A stretch of 64,000 nt of DNA from Adiantum capillus-veneris (GCA_014529385.2 CM043951.1:108972469-109036468), one strand, 5' to 3'. Shown: positions 1-11,209, numbered from the stretch's first letter. Program-made: numbers and translations. Notes: generated from the sequence alone by a model not told the origin.

Positions 1-430
1 CACTAGAGTGCTTCATGGTGCTTGAAAGTGCCACAAAGTACTTTAGAGTGCTTCAGAGTGCTTTCTAAACTCTAAAATGCTTTGGAGTGTTGCAGAGTGC
101 CATAAAGTGCCTCAAAATGCTCTTAAATAGCACTGAAGTGCTTTCAAAGAGTCCTTAAAGTGCACTTTAGAGTTCTTTCAAGTGCTCAAAAGTGCCTTAA
201 AGTGTTGCATAGTGCTTCAAAGTGTTTCAAAGCGCTTCAAAGTACTTTAGAGTGCTTCAGAGTGCTTGAAAGTGCCACAGAGTGCCTCAAAGTGCTTTGA
301 AGTGCCACAAAGTTCTTGAAAATAAAGAGGAAGTGCTACCAAGTAGTTTAGAGTGCTTCCAAAGTGCACCAATCTAGTTCAAGTGCACCAAAGTGCTGGT
401 AAAGTGCTTCAGTGTGCTATCAAGTGCCAC
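1..430. repeat. degenerate AGTGCTT-type short tandem array
   Basis: The stretch is a run of imperfect 9-12 base units built around AGTGCTTCAA, AGTGCCTCAA and AGTGCCACAA, nearly all in one orientation. The same vocabulary fills the first intron of the host gene at about 1640-2760. No coding signal is credible here. The array lies downstream of the minus-strand gene stop at 755. Confidence 0.8.
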
Positions 431-754
431 AAAAATGTTTACATCTGGAGGTTCCAATCCTTTGCACTTATCATTCACACAAGCAAGCACATTGTTGAAG
501 TCTACAATTACTGCCAGATCTCTATGGGCTGGGAAGCGAGACATTGGTTCGTAGCAAGGAAGCTAGCGATCAATGTGCTCTACCTCATAAGTGGGCGGTG
601 GGGGTTTTGAGCCAACCACACGAGTTTTAACTACAGAGCACAAATAGAGAGGAACTAAGAAAGAATACTTAAATTTATATTGCAAGGGAAAAAGATACAA
701 AGTTGCAATCTAAAAAAGATAGCATGAAAAAAAAAGATACAAAGCTTCAAGAAG
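431..754. other. 3' flank of the minus-strand gene, no gene seen
   Basis: This short A-rich stretch lies between the stop codon at 755-757 and the AGTGCTT array. It would hold the 3' untranslated region of the minus-strand gene. I see no certain polyadenylation signal and no other gene. Confidence 0.4.
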
Positions 755-3700
755 CTAAAGCTTCTTGCATGCTCTGGTTTTTGGGGGGGGTATGCCAATA
801 CTCTTTTTGGGGTCGTAGGACAGCTTGTCCTCCATTTGGTTTTTTCTCTTCTTCAGCATCTCCACCGCTACAAATTGCAAGGTTGATTCCATTTCAGGAT
901 CCTCTACCTTGGCTACACTATCCTCTTTATAGGCATCAGTACCTAGGCAGCATATTGTGACCACAATGAACACGGTGACCATGATTCAGACATGGGAGGA
1001 GACAGATATACAAAACTGACATTACCTTGGTTGCTTGCGGGCGGAGTTGTCTCCTTCAGAATGTCTCGGTCACCACCCTCAACAGTTTTCCCACCTTCAA
1101 AGTTCTTGTACTTCAGCAGCATGGCATCAAGGTTAAAGACCTCGTCCACATCGTGCATGGACGATGTGGAAGCTTCTTTCTTAGCCACTGGCTCAACTGA
1201 ACCAACACACACAATTAGTCTCCACAACAGAGTAGCAGTAGTTTTGTTGTATAAAATGACCAACCTACCTTCAAGCTCCTCATAAGAATTCCCAAGTGCC
1301 CAGCATCTTGCTATATGGGGTATCTCCCATTTACAGTTTGGTACAACACACTTGGGATCAGCCGCGCTGACCACTGAAAAGCAGAACGGATGGTATCTGT
1401 GGACACATGGCAGTTGAAAGACACCGGTCGCATATTTTTCCCACAGTTCTTGACCACAGGCCACACAATTTCCAGACAATAAAATAGTATCCACACTAAA
1501 TTTAGACTTGGAAGGTGGAGTGAGCACAAGAAGGGCCCTGCCCTCTCTTTTCATGAACTTGCTGGACCCCTTCATGAAGGAGGCCTGCCTTCTGAAGTCA
1601 CCAAGATCCTTGTCCATTTCTTGAACTATTTTCTGTACAAAATTAAAAGCAAAGGAAGATTATCGTGCAACCAACCATAATGGGGGACATGCAAGCCCTA
1701 GCAGCAGGCACTTGGAAGCACTTTAGAGCACTTGCTAGAACATTCAAGTACTTGTAGACACTTACAAGTGCTGCAAGTGCTCTATCTGTCCACTTGGAGC
1801 ACTTTGAAAGGCACTTGCTAGCACTTGGAAGCTCTTTTTAGCACTTTGAATCACTTTCACCCACCTGCAAATGCTTGCAGGGTCTTAAAAGTGCTTTAAA
1901 GTGCTTGAAAGTGCCTCAAAGTGCTCTAAATAGATTGCAGAATAAACTTTTAAGCACTTTGAGAGCATTTTGATGCAAATTTAAGCACTTTGAAGCACCT
2001 TCAAGCACTTGCAGAACTTTGCAAGTGGTTGAAAGTGCTTTAAAGTGCTTCAATATCCATGTAGGTGGTTCAAAGTCCTTGCAAGTGCATAAAAGTTAAG
2101 CACTTCTTAGCACTTGCTGGCATTTGTAGGTGTTTAAAAGTGCTTGGAGGTGCTTCCAGGTGCTCAATCTGTCCACTTGCAGCACTTTGAAAGGCACTTG
2201 CTAGCACTTGGAATCTCTTTTTAGCACTTTGAAGCACTTTCATCTACCTGAAAACTCCTGCAAGTGCTTGCAGGGTCTTAAAATTACTTCAAAGTGCTTT
2301 GAAGTGGTTAAAAGTGCTCTGAAGTGATTGCAGAAAGCAGTTTTAATCACATTGAAAGCATTTAGAAGCAATTTTCACCACTTTGAATCTTCTTCAAGCA
2401 CTTGCAAGAGTTTTCAAATGGTTGAAAGTGCTTCAAAGTGCTTTAATGTGCCAAATGGTGGTTCAAAGTGCTTGCAAGTGCATAAAAGTTAGGCACTTTT
2501 TAGCACTTGCAGGCATTTTTAGGTGTTTTAAAGTGCTTGGAGGTGGTTAAGGTGTTTGCAAGTGCTAAATAGTCAAGCATATTTTAGCACTTGCAAGCAC
2601 TTTTAACCACTTTTATGCACCTGCAAGCACTTGCAGGTATTTCGAGATGTTTGCATGTGCTTAAAAGAGCTTGTAGGTGGCTGAAAGTGCTTGCAAATGC
2701 TTAAAAGGTCAGCACTCTCAACCACTTTTAGCACTTTCTAGCACTTTATACACTTAAAAGACAGAGAAGACTGGAGTACCTGCATGGCTGACACCTCCCC
2801 CTTCATCCTTGGAGCATCATTGGATCCAAAGGACTTGGAGAGTACCCTTGTAAGGGCTCCGATTTCAACCTCCTTTTTGGCAATCGCGACTGCGTTTTCT
2901 GTTGGAGATGCTTTCAGTTTCTCCATCTCCACTCTGAGGCTCTCTCGCTCTACAGTGATGGGTGCACAAGCTGAGGAGGTAAATTTGTTGCGCAACCATA
3001 AGTTCCGCTTTGCATCCAGGACTATCTTTACACACTTCACCTTCTCTTCTGCCTTCACTACCTGCTGCTCAAGGTCACCAGCAAGATTATCCACCCATGC
3101 TGTGTAGAGGGGCTGAGAGGCTGTCCACATGTAATGTAGAGGGTGGTTGGACACCGCAACACCATCCACAACATTCTCTATCAGTCCTTCAGGGGCTTCT
3201 CTTACGCCGTAATCGGACATGAACTTCTGTATTTTTCGATTGATCCTCCCTTTCTGGCTCTTGACATTCTCTAATACTTGATCCCCTACCAAAGCCCATG
3301 CAATCTTATGGCTTTCGGGGTCTTCTTTGGCAACATCGTAGTATTCATATGCAAACCCCCTCGCAAACCTCGTCATGAACTCACCGTTGGAGGGGGCAGC
3401 CTGGTAGACCTTCTAATACAGAAGCCTGCATGCATCATAAAGGTGGTCATGCACCTGGTGGAGGAAGATCTTAATCTTCTTCTTTTCTGGCACCTTGAAC
3501 ACTGTTGACCACTGTTCAGGTGGCAGGTCCTTGTCTGTTAAATCCTTGGGCACCTTGCCCTGCATGCTCAGTCCATATTCCTCATGCAACTGCAATGTAG
3601 GATAGCAAAACCTGGAAAGTACCGGATACTCCACCGATGCTACAAGCAAAGCCATGGAGAGAAATGATTTGCAACCAATGCTGAAAAGAAGGATTTTTTG

Positions 3701-3779
3701 CCATGCATTGCCATGAGGAGCATAGACGTGACCAAAACGCAATGTAGAACTCGCCTTTCCGAGCATATTTTTCAACCAA
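755..3779 (-). pseudogene. host gene, main part: coiled-coil and RING-like zinc-cluster protein, split by NA1
   Basis: Four minus-strand coding segments join in phase through GT-AG introns: 3779-2780, 1632-1269, 1196-1026 and 942-755 (stop TAG at 755-757). Introns are 2779-1633, 1268-1197 and 1025-943; every junction keeps the frame (phases 0, 1, 1). The first segment is charged and helical, coiled-coil-like near 2800-3000. The second carries CVACGQ, then CVHRYHPFC, then CVVPNC: a RING-like spacing of Cys and His that suggests zinc binding, perhaps a ubiquitin ligase role (inference only). An in-frame TAG lies at 3413-3415 (LLY-stop-KVYQ), which a single C to T change from CAG would explain. 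The frame near 3680-3760 is unclear: the frame used from 3680 down differs from the frame read at 3779, so a very short intron or an indel is present. The 5' end lies beyond the retroelement at 12784-12893. I do not recognise the family. The gene is probably dead or severely altered. Confidence 0.68.
1633..2779 (-). repeat. first intron filled with AGTGCTT/AAGCACT repeats
   Basis: The predicted intron runs from donor GTACTC (2779 downward) to an acceptor ending TTTGTACAG at 1633. From about 1690 to 2760 it consists of degenerate short units, AAGTGCTT and its complement AAGCACTT, in alternating blocks of both orientations. Blocks of opposite orientation could pair in the transcript. The unit resembles the array at 1-430, so the repeat has spread through this locus. 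Confidence 0.7.
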
Positions 3780-4079
3780 TGTTAACCCTCACGGCACACG
3801 GACACCCTATCGCCTACGATGGACGTGTATTATGTATTTGGTAGAGTCGGGTACCGGGCTTGTCGGACCAATAGGGAAAGGTAGAGTGATCGCCGATGAG
3901 AGGCGCACTTTAACTTGGACATTCAAGGGATTAGTTGGTTAAGCATGGGCGCCCAAGTGTGAATGGGGTGAGCTCCTATAAAAGCCAACTAAACCTAATT
4001 TTTACTCATTCTCTCATTTGTGCAATTGAAGAGTGCTCTTGCTCCATCTCCATCTCCATCTTCTTCTTCTTCACCTCCT

Positions 4080-4110
<31 letters not shown>

Positions 4111-4360
4111 GAGAGTGTGTGTGCGATCGAGCATTACGAAGGCATGACGGCGGCGAAGCGGTTGAGCGCGGCACGACTGCAGCTTCTTCTTCATCGCGGC
4201 GAGGAATCCACCACGAAGGCGAGCGTAGAGCGGTGAGTGACACACCCTTTGTTCTCTTGAGCTTGCTAGTTTAGGCTTGTTGTGTGCTTGGAGCCGTTTG
4301 TGGCTCGCACACGGTGTATTGGCAAGTCCCTTGCTTCGACAGTGCGGCACGGAGCGCACA
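3780..4360 (+). repeat. NA1 5' LTR
   Basis: The 581-bp direct repeat has TG...CA ends. It holds a TATA-like CTATAAAAG at 3976-3984 and a short GT/GA microsatellite near 4081-4110. Its partner at 12201-12783 is 2 bp longer because of the GA run. Confidence 0.93.
3977..3983 (+). promoter_or_regulatory. TATA box of the NA1 5' LTR
   Basis: TATAAAA lies within the LTR about 200 bp from its start, where a U3 promoter is expected. The same sequence is at 12398-12404 in the 3' LTR. Confidence 0.6.
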
Positions 4361-4364
4361 TTTT

Positions 4365-4382
4365 TGGCGCCGTTGCCGGGGA
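4365..4382 (+). other. NA1 primer binding site, tRNA-Asp
   Basis: TGGCGCCGTTGCCGGGGA lies 4 bases after the LTR end. It is the complement of the 3' end of plant tRNA-Asp as I know it (18 of 18 bases). This primer is characteristic of Athila/Tat gypsy elements. Confidence 0.85.
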
Positions 4383-4439
4383 TATGCGATACACTAAGCT
4401 CGGTTAGCACTTTACGCTTCCTCGTGGTGCAATTTCTAT

Positions 4440-4880
4440 CATAGGAAAGGCAGGGAAGGAGTGTGTGGAGATTTCTGTTTTTTGCGTTTTCTGCATTTTC
4501 TGTCAAGTTTCAATTTCTGTTATTGTCTGCGTTTTTTTAATTTCTGCAATTTCTGCATTTTCAAGTTCGGCGTTTTCAATTTCTGCGTTTTCAATTTCTG
4601 CAATTTTCTGCATTTTTGCGTTTTTTCAATTTTCTGCATTTCTGCAATTTCAATTTCTGCGTTTTCAAGTTCTGCATCTTCAATTTCTGCAATTTCAATT
4701 TCTGCAATTTCAATTTCTGCAATTTCAATTTCTGCGTTTTCTGCCATTAAAAAATATATATATTTTTTATTTTATTTTTGAAAAAAAAAATTTGAAAAAA
4801 AAATTTATTTTTTTTAAAAAAAATTTCTGAAAAAAAAAATTTCTGAAAAATTTCTGAAAAAAATTCGGAAATTAAAAACG
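4440..4880 (+). repeat. low-complexity TTTCTGCAATTTCAA leader repeat and A/T runs
   Basis: In the NA1 leader, units like TTTCTGCAATT and TTTCTGCGTTTTCAA recur from about 4465 to 4745. They are followed by alternating A and T homopolymer runs to about 4880. Open frames crossing it are repeat artefacts. The first coding ATG is 500 bp further on. Confidence 0.8.
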
Positions 4881-5388
4881 CGAGTGAGCGGGCGGCAAAA
4901 TTTTTCAAAAATAAAAAACGTGACTCTTAAAACGGACGGGTTGGTTTGTATAAAAAATAGATCGGGATCGAGATCATTTGCCCTAGCCCAAGCCCAAGCT
5001 CAAGCCTCAGTCCTCAGTCTTATGATATATACTAGACTCACTCTTATATATATACCCTACTCCCTCAAGAGAGAATGAAAGCATGTGGGACAAGTCCTCC
5101 ACTCTCCTCCTTTCTCTTCCCACTTGCACCCTTAGACTTTCTAGTTTGGGCCTAGTTCCCTACTGGAAATTGACAGTTTTAGGGATTCCGAGGGCATAGA
5201 GTGACCAAACGGAGGGCTGTAAAGCACGGCACGACCCTCTGACCGATACGCTCGTTTCGAGCTATCACACGGCCCATTCCACGACACGCTCTAAAACATC
5301 TAGCAAAAAAACAAACAAAAAACACACTAAAAACTAGTCACAAGGCCTCCTAGAGCAGCTTTTTGACACCTTAGGGTATCAAAAGCAC

Positions 5389-8300
5389 ATGCACTTACGC
5401 TCTGGGCGGGTGCTAGAACACGAGCATATTGAGGGTGCCTCTGTTCATACGGACACCCATTACCCATCCACGATAAGCTCTAGACCCTCAGCGGGGACAC
5501 AAGGTAGCACCACCCAAGACCCTAAAATAGCCGCTAGTGATTCCTCCTCCGACTCAGAAATCATGGAAGCATACCCTACCCAAAACACTGAGAGAGAAGG
5601 CCATGCACCTCCCGAAGCTCCACAGCCTAGTACTAGTATGTTTAGCCGTTTCATGGAAACATTAGGTAGAGCTACTCGCTCGGAACCTGATGCAAATGAA
5701 GCACACGAAGGGGGTGGGAAAGTGGACTCTCCTTTCACATCGCACGTGGACCCCACACCCCCAAAGAGTGTCCATGTGGATATCCTGCCAACTTCTTACC
5801 AAGAAGGCCCTGTTGAGCTGCCTCCTTCAGAAGTTCCCTCTAGAGTACCGTTGGTGACAAGTAAAACCACGGGGAGCAACATTGCTTCTACCTCACAAGA
5901 AACCGTTAACACGTCGACTCTAGAAGGATTGTTCATTAATGATCATTGGACATACGACCTCCACACTGAGGTGTTGACGGATCTACACTCTGGCCACGCC
6001 TACCATGTAGGATGGATAGAGATTGTACAATCCACCTCTAGTGCCACGAGCATCGAAGATCAACAGAAAATGATCTGTAATGTTATCCATGGCATTATTC
6101 AATCAGAAAGGCAAAACCGAGGGGTAAATATACTCTCAACTGGCCCCATGAGATTTCTGGATACGAGCAAGGCTCAACAGCCTACTCTATCACAAATGGA
6201 GACTCCTCTAATGAGCCCCATGGACCCATCTTACGTCATTTCACCTGGGGTCTCTATGCAATCTGAGCCTCCGAGCGAAAACTTTAGCTTCCCTAACTTG
6301 GCTCAACCCTCTATTAAGGAAAACCCAGTGCTCCCTCCAGGGATAAGCCTGACAGAGAATGTACCGATGACATCTACGGTTAGCGCAGTGCCACTACCTA
6401 GTGTCGTAGTACCTAATATGGGGCCTCGACCGTATGTGCCTCTAGCCCCTTATGCACACATGGCCCCCACACCTCCAATAGTACCACTTGCTTATGCTCC
6501 TCGAGTGCCGCTCCCTAGCTCTTATCCGAGTGGACCTATGCCTGGTTATGTTCCATATCCTGCATCATCCACACATATGCCAAGACCGGTACCCGTCCCT
6601 CTCCCACATATGATTCCAAGAGTACCTCCACCGGCCCTGCCTCCTCACATAGGTGACTTGGCAGCGTTTGCTCAAACCATAGGTCGATCTATCGCGGAAA
6701 ATATGCGTCATGCATCTGATAGAGAGCCTAGAAGTAAGGCAGTACAAATTGCCAAACTCACGCAAAAATTCAATGGGGACGAAGATGCTAGGAAACACAT
6801 TGAAGTGTTTGAACAAGTATGTGATTCCTTAGGGGAACGCAACGAACTACATAAGTGCAATGCCTTAAGCTTGACCTTAAGTGGGAAGGCTGGAGATTGG
6901 TATAGAACCCTAAGGGTGGACGAGAAAACAATCTACCCTACCCTTCGAAGGTTGTTTCTAAAGGAGTACATACGAGAAGGTGTGCTTTGGGGTGTAGCAT
7001 CTCAGCTACAGAAGGCCGAACGTAAGGAAGGAGAGTCAGTAAGGGACTTCATTAGTCGTCTAAAGCACTTAAACTCTCGCTGCCATGTAAATGAGCGCTT
7101 CAACAATAACCAATTGCTTGATCGATTCATTCGAGGGTTGAGGAATGAAGGAATCTATAATGGACTAGTGATTAGAGGTATCACAACCTGGGAAGATGTC
7201 ACAGCCAATGCAATCCAATTAGAGGACAACTTGATGATAGCAGGCATGAGGGTGTCTACTGACACGAGATCCACTAGCTCACAAGCCATTGAGTATGAAC
7301 CCATGACTGCAAAGCCCATTGCCAATGAGCCAAAGGTATTTGAGACATTCTTGACAGACCTCACCAAGGCAATCCAAGAGTCTCTTAAGGATAATCGACC
7401 CCCTCAAAATAGTCACATATATCCAAGAAGGGAGCAACAATGGTGTTCCATTTGCTTAGGTCCACATAGCACTAGTGAGTGCCCTACATTTAGAGTAAAA
7501 TTTAATGGAACTTGCAACGCATGTGGTAGGTATGGTCACCAAGCTAAGGATTGTTTAATGATCAAACGTATGATGGCAAATAGACCACCTGTAGCCTGGA
7601 AGGATGCACCTCGAGCTCCTGTATTGATGCCTACTCCACCTGTTGAGCAACTACCGCAACACATGGTCCCTAGATCTCAAAATGTTGTACAAGCTACACC
7701 GCTACCACCTCCTGTGCTAGGACCGCAGCCCCCGCATCCAAGAGTCGCCCCTATGAACCAAGTGGGTTGCGAGCCATCAAATGCTTATGCAGATGGCTGT
7801 GAGGAGGAAATAGACACTAGTATTGCCTACGGACTTGATACATTGGAAGAGTGTCCTATATACTACATGGAAGATTGCTGGGGGCAAGTCAAGCCGGTTT
7901 ATCAAGCTGCTGCTCTCGCATCCAGAGGTCAAAATATCAACACCCAGGCTAGGAGGCCACCTCTTCAATGCTACGAGTGTGGTGGACCACATCGAGCAGC
8001 GGAGTGCCCTATTAGGCTGCAAAAGAATGCTGCACAGATGCAAATGAATCAAGGGAGCACGTCTGCAATGCCAATACTCACATGTAATCATTGTGGCATA
8101 GATCACTTGATTGCCCAATGCCCCTATAACCCAAATGCGCCTAAAATCACACCCCTGAATTTGGTCGAAATTGCTAGTGTGACATCGCCAATACCACCCG
8201 TCGCACCCGCTTATGCGATTACACGGTCCATGCTTCAAGGGCCAGGACATATCCTCGAAGAGAGAGATACCGCGTCAGTTATCCAAGCAAAGAAAAAGAA

Positions 8301-10569
8301 TACACGAAGGAAGAAGTCGCAGAATACAGAAAATTCAAAGCCAAGTTCCAAAACAAACATAGGAACAGGAGATGACCCCGTGTATATGAATGACCTCGAG
8401 GATGATTCAGATTCAGTCGAGATAATGGAGACTAGAACCAATACCACAAAGGGAAAGACCGACAAAGAAAACCGTAACATGGAACCAAATGAAAACCGAA
8501 TAAGAGAAAATCATAAAGAGCCTCTGAAAACACCACAAGTGTTTCCAAATCCAATCCAAGACCCCCAAGATAAACCGCAGGGGCAAAAAGGGAAGAATCG
8601 TAAAAAGAAGATTGGGACGTACCCAAACCCAGTAGACGAGATTGAGCAGGTGAAACATCTAAAAGGTTTAGTGGAGGAGACTCAAAGGAAACTAGAACCA
8701 GAACCCATGCATGTCAGAATTCATGACACAGTGTTTCCCACGCAAGTTCATCCGCCCCACATGAACCATAGACCGTTAGCCATATCTAGTATCATCCAAG
8801 AAGGGAGTGAGGACGGGACATCAGAAAGTGAGCATACACCCTTCTTGTTGGAAAGGATGTTTAACGAAGGAATACCTGATCCCATTGAGGAATATGAGAT
8901 TCCATCCTCACCAGTTCCTAGTCAAGGACCTACACCCTGCAAAACGCCAATGAATGTTGCCAAACTAGTGGACTTCATGTCTTCTGAGGTCCGAACCACG
9001 ATCATAGCAAAGCTGTATGGAGATCCTGAGTTATTCCTTGCACTTCGAGCATTCCTTAACGGAGAGCTACGAACGGGATTACCGCAGTTTGCGCAACCAA
9101 ATAGGCCTGACTCGATTATGATTGATGAGGAAAATCATGTGCAATCACTTGACTTAGATGGACACGAGTCTGTGATCGAGGTACCCATTAACGAATTAGG
9201 GCAGTATTTTGAAGGCGACGAGTCTAATGCAACCCTACCCATCACTACCAAGGGATTAACTATAAAGGGAATTCTTGATGGTGGTGTGGGAGTTAGCATC
9301 GTTACAAAAGATTGTTGGGAATCCATGGGAAAACCCCGCCTCAGTGTTACTAACATTGTGGTAAAGATGGCAAATGGTACCATAGCCAAACGTATGGGGA
9401 TGCTCAAGGATCTTAAGATCAAAGTTCTAGGACACAAGGTACGACATACGTTCATTGTAATGGATTTCTCTAAACACCTTATGTCATATGAAATGATTTT
9501 AGGACGACCATTCATGAGGGAAGCACAAATGGTTCATGATTGGTCTAAAAATCATGTCTATTTGCAATTCCAAGACTCTGTCCTTAGAGTGGATTTGGTG
9601 ACTGGTAAGGTACACTCCTTAGGGAGTAAAACCATTATTGATCATCGCTCTGACACCACGGTTCACTCGGCCCCACTACAATATTGTTACACTTGTAAGA
9701 AGGATACAGAAATTGGCCAAGATTCTCCTTATATGGATGTGTTACCGGGTATGACGGAATCAGACAATGTGGATTGGGTCCACCTAGCATCAACCATAGA
9801 CACTTGGGGAAATAGGGGGACGACCTGGGTAACACCTGCGGGGGATGAAATGCCTGTACCCTTAAATATGCTGCAAGCAATGCATATCGCTTCTGACAAG
9901 ACTCATCCTAAGGTAACGAAGAAAACATACAAGTGGGTCCCTAAAGCTTCTTTAGTGACCATAGCTAGTGCTAAAAAACAGAAGCCTTGTAAGAAACGTA
10001 CCACTCGCTCCAAGAAAAGTAAGAAAATGTTGCGATGGATCCCTAAACGACTATTGGAAGCCCAAGGCTACTATCAAGGAAATGATCAAATCTGGGTGCC
10101 AAAACGTAGATTGTGCTCTTACCTATCACCTGACCCAAGTGAGCCCAATCCCGTAGCTCCAAAACGAATCAATGATCGTGGAAAGAAAAAAATCACAGAA
10201 TGCTACACACCTGCTCCCGAGCTAGTTTGGGTACCAAAGAAAGAACGATTTGTTCCACCTAGCTCAGGAAGGGGGGAGTCCCATGAAGCTTCTAGCTCCT
10301 CATGTAATACATCCATAGAGGTAAAAGCTTCTACACAGCCTCCATCTATAGTAGTGGACCTCCATGAAGCTACAAAAGAATCCACACCTCGCAGTGTTCA
10401 AGAATCACCTAATGAACCACTTCAAGTTCGATCCTGGGAGAGTACCTTACCACCGTCGCAACTTGACGAGGCACCTAGGGTAATAGAAAACTACTGGCAA
10501 AAATCCTCACCTATTACCAACTGGAACAATTGGTTTCAAAGGGTGACAAGCTCATTTCAAACGGTATGA
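5389..10569 (+). CDS. giant gag-protease polyprotein of NA1 (1726 aa)
   Basis: The ORF opens with a true ATG (MHLRSGR) and runs 5.18 kb without a break. Residues 1-440 are Pro/Ser-rich and disordered-looking. Residues ~450-615 match the retrotransposon gag fold: a KFNGDEDARKHIEVFEQ region, then GKAGDWYRTL, then SVRDFISRLKHLNSRC. Four CCHC knuckles begin at residues 685, 709, 861 and 899; the one at 709 has the usual C-x2-C-x4-H-x4-C spacing and the other three have x3 before the His. A Lys-rich linker follows. A retropepsin-like domain has ILDGGVGVSIV with Asp1297 and a later MILGRPF; plant gypsy proteases often have DGG in place of DSG/DTG. The C-terminal 230 residues hold four W-V/I-P-K motifs (Trp 1516, 1550, 1569, 1614). 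No pol domain follows. It presumably packages RNA into particles with enzymes from another element (inference). Confidence 0.9.
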   Translation: MHLRSGRVLEHEHIEGASVHTDTHYPSTISSRPSAGTQGSTTQDPKIAASDSSSDSEIMEAYPTQNTEREGHAPPEAPQPSTSMFSRFMETLGRATRSEPDANEAHEGGGKVDSPFTSHVDPTPPKSVHVDILPTSYQEGPVELPPSEVPSRVPLVTSKTTGSNIASTSQETVNTSTLEGLFINDHWTYDLHTEVLTDLHSGHAYHVGWIEIVQSTSSATSIEDQQKMICNVIHGIIQSERQNRGVNILSTGPMRFLDTSKAQQPTLSQMETPLMSPMDPSYVISPGVSMQSEPPSENFSFPNLAQPSIKENPVLPPGISLTENVPMTSTVSAVPLPSVVVPNMGPRPYVPLAPYAHMAPTPPIVPLAYAPRVPLPSSYPSGPMPGYVPYPASSTHMPRPVPVPLPHMIPRVPPPALPPHIGDLAAFAQTIGRSIAENMRHASDREPRSKAVQIAKLTQKFNGDEDARKHIEVFEQVCDSLGERNELHKCNALSLTLSGKAGDWYRTLRVDEKTIYPTLRRLFLKEYIREGVLWGVASQLQKAERKEGESVRDFISRLKHLNSRCHVNERFNNNQLLDRFIRGLRNEGIYNGLVIRGITTWEDVTANAIQLEDNLMIAGMRVSTDTRSTSSQAIEYEPMTAKPIANEPKVFETFLTDLTKAIQESLKDNRPPQNSHIYPRREQQWCSICLGPHSTSECPTFRVKFNGTCNACGRYGHQAKDCLMIKRMMANRPPVAWKDAPRAPVLMPTPPVEQLPQHMVPRSQNVVQATPLPPPVLGPQPPHPRVAPMNQVGCEPSNAYADGCEEEIDTSIAYGLDTLEECPIYYMEDCWGQVKPVYQAAALASRGQNINTQARRPPLQCYECGGPHRAAECPIRLQKNAAQMQMNQGSTSAMPILTCNHCGIDHLIAQCPYNPNAPKITPLNLVEIASVTSPIPPVAPAYAITRSMLQGPGHILEERDTASVIQAKKKNTRRKKSQNTENSKPSSKTNIGTGDDPVYMNDLEDDSDSVEIMETRTNTTKGKTDKENRNMEPNENRIRENHKEPLKTPQVFPNPIQDPQDKPQGQKGKNRKKKIGTYPNPVDEIEQVKHLKGLVEETQRKLEPEPMHVRIHDTVFPTQVHPPHMNHRPLAISSIIQEGSEDGTSESEHTPFLLERMFNEGIPDPIEEYEIPSSPVPSQGPTPCKTPMNVAKLVDFMSSEVRTTIIAKLYGDPELFLALRAFLNGELRTGLPQFAQPNRPDSIMIDEENHVQSLDLDGHESVIEVPINELGQYFEGDESNATLPITTKGLTIKGILDGGVGVSIVTKDCWESMGKPRLSVTNIVVKMANGTIAKRMGMLKDLKIKVLGHKVRHTFIVMDFSKHLMSYEMILGRPFMREAQMVHDWSKNHVYLQFQDSVLRVDLVTGKVHSLGSKTIIDHRSDTTVHSAPLQYCYTCKKDTEIGQDSPYMDVLPGMTESDNVDWVHLASTIDTWGNRGTTWVTPAGDEMPVPLNMLQAMHIASDKTHPKVTKKTYKWVPKASLVTIASAKKQKPCKKRTTRSKKSKKMLRWIPKRLLEAQGYYQGNDQIWVPKRRLCSYLSPDPSEPNPVAPKRINDRGKKKITECYTPAPELVWVPKKERFVPPSSGRGESHEASSSSCNTSIEVKASTQPPSIVVDLHEATKESTPRSVQESPNEPLQVRSWESTLPPSQLDEAPRVIENYWQKSSPITNWNNWFQRVTSSFQTV

Positions 10570-11209
10570 TCTACCCAAGGAAGGGGGGAGTGTTTGCTGA
10601 CAGTCCTCATTCATTTGTTTCCCTCTCAACCTTTTTCCCTGACCTCTCAATCACCAATCTTAGGGAATGTACATATAAAGCTTTATACTCACAAAAAAAT
10701 AAAAATAAAGAGCAAGAGCAATTAGCAAACGAGTATGCACAATAAAAGTCAAAACATTGACTCAGACCTACACATGTCACATCTGGTACAGTGAAACAGA
10801 AACCTACGCCATAAAACACCTTCGATCCTCATCACTTGAGTGATGGAGGGTAAGGTAAGATTAGTACGATAGGAGTGTTTCTGTTTTAGAGTTGAGAGAT
10901 TAGCGAAGTTATCTTTCCCACTAATGTGCCTCCTGGAGGTATTCCTTTTGTTTCCTAGTGTGTACAGGAGCGTGTTGCTATTGATAGGATTTGGACCTTC
11001 ATGGAACCTTTCTCTCGTTCACACTTCAAATCAAGCGCGACCATCGACACAAACAGGTGTTTTCTGTCCATTAGCATTGCCCTTATCTTTTTGCATCCAT
11101 GTTTGTCTGCTTTGATTGTGATTGGTAGCCTAATACTCAGCGCATTTGCTTACTATCAAACATTTAATTCAATGCAATCTTTTGTCATAATCACTTGTTT
11201 AGGTGTAAA

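Noticed and set aside
4461-4830. Overlapping ORFs of 75-121 codons in the NA1 leader
   Set aside because: They are translations of the TTTCTGCAATT low-complexity repeat in several frames, with no domain or start context.
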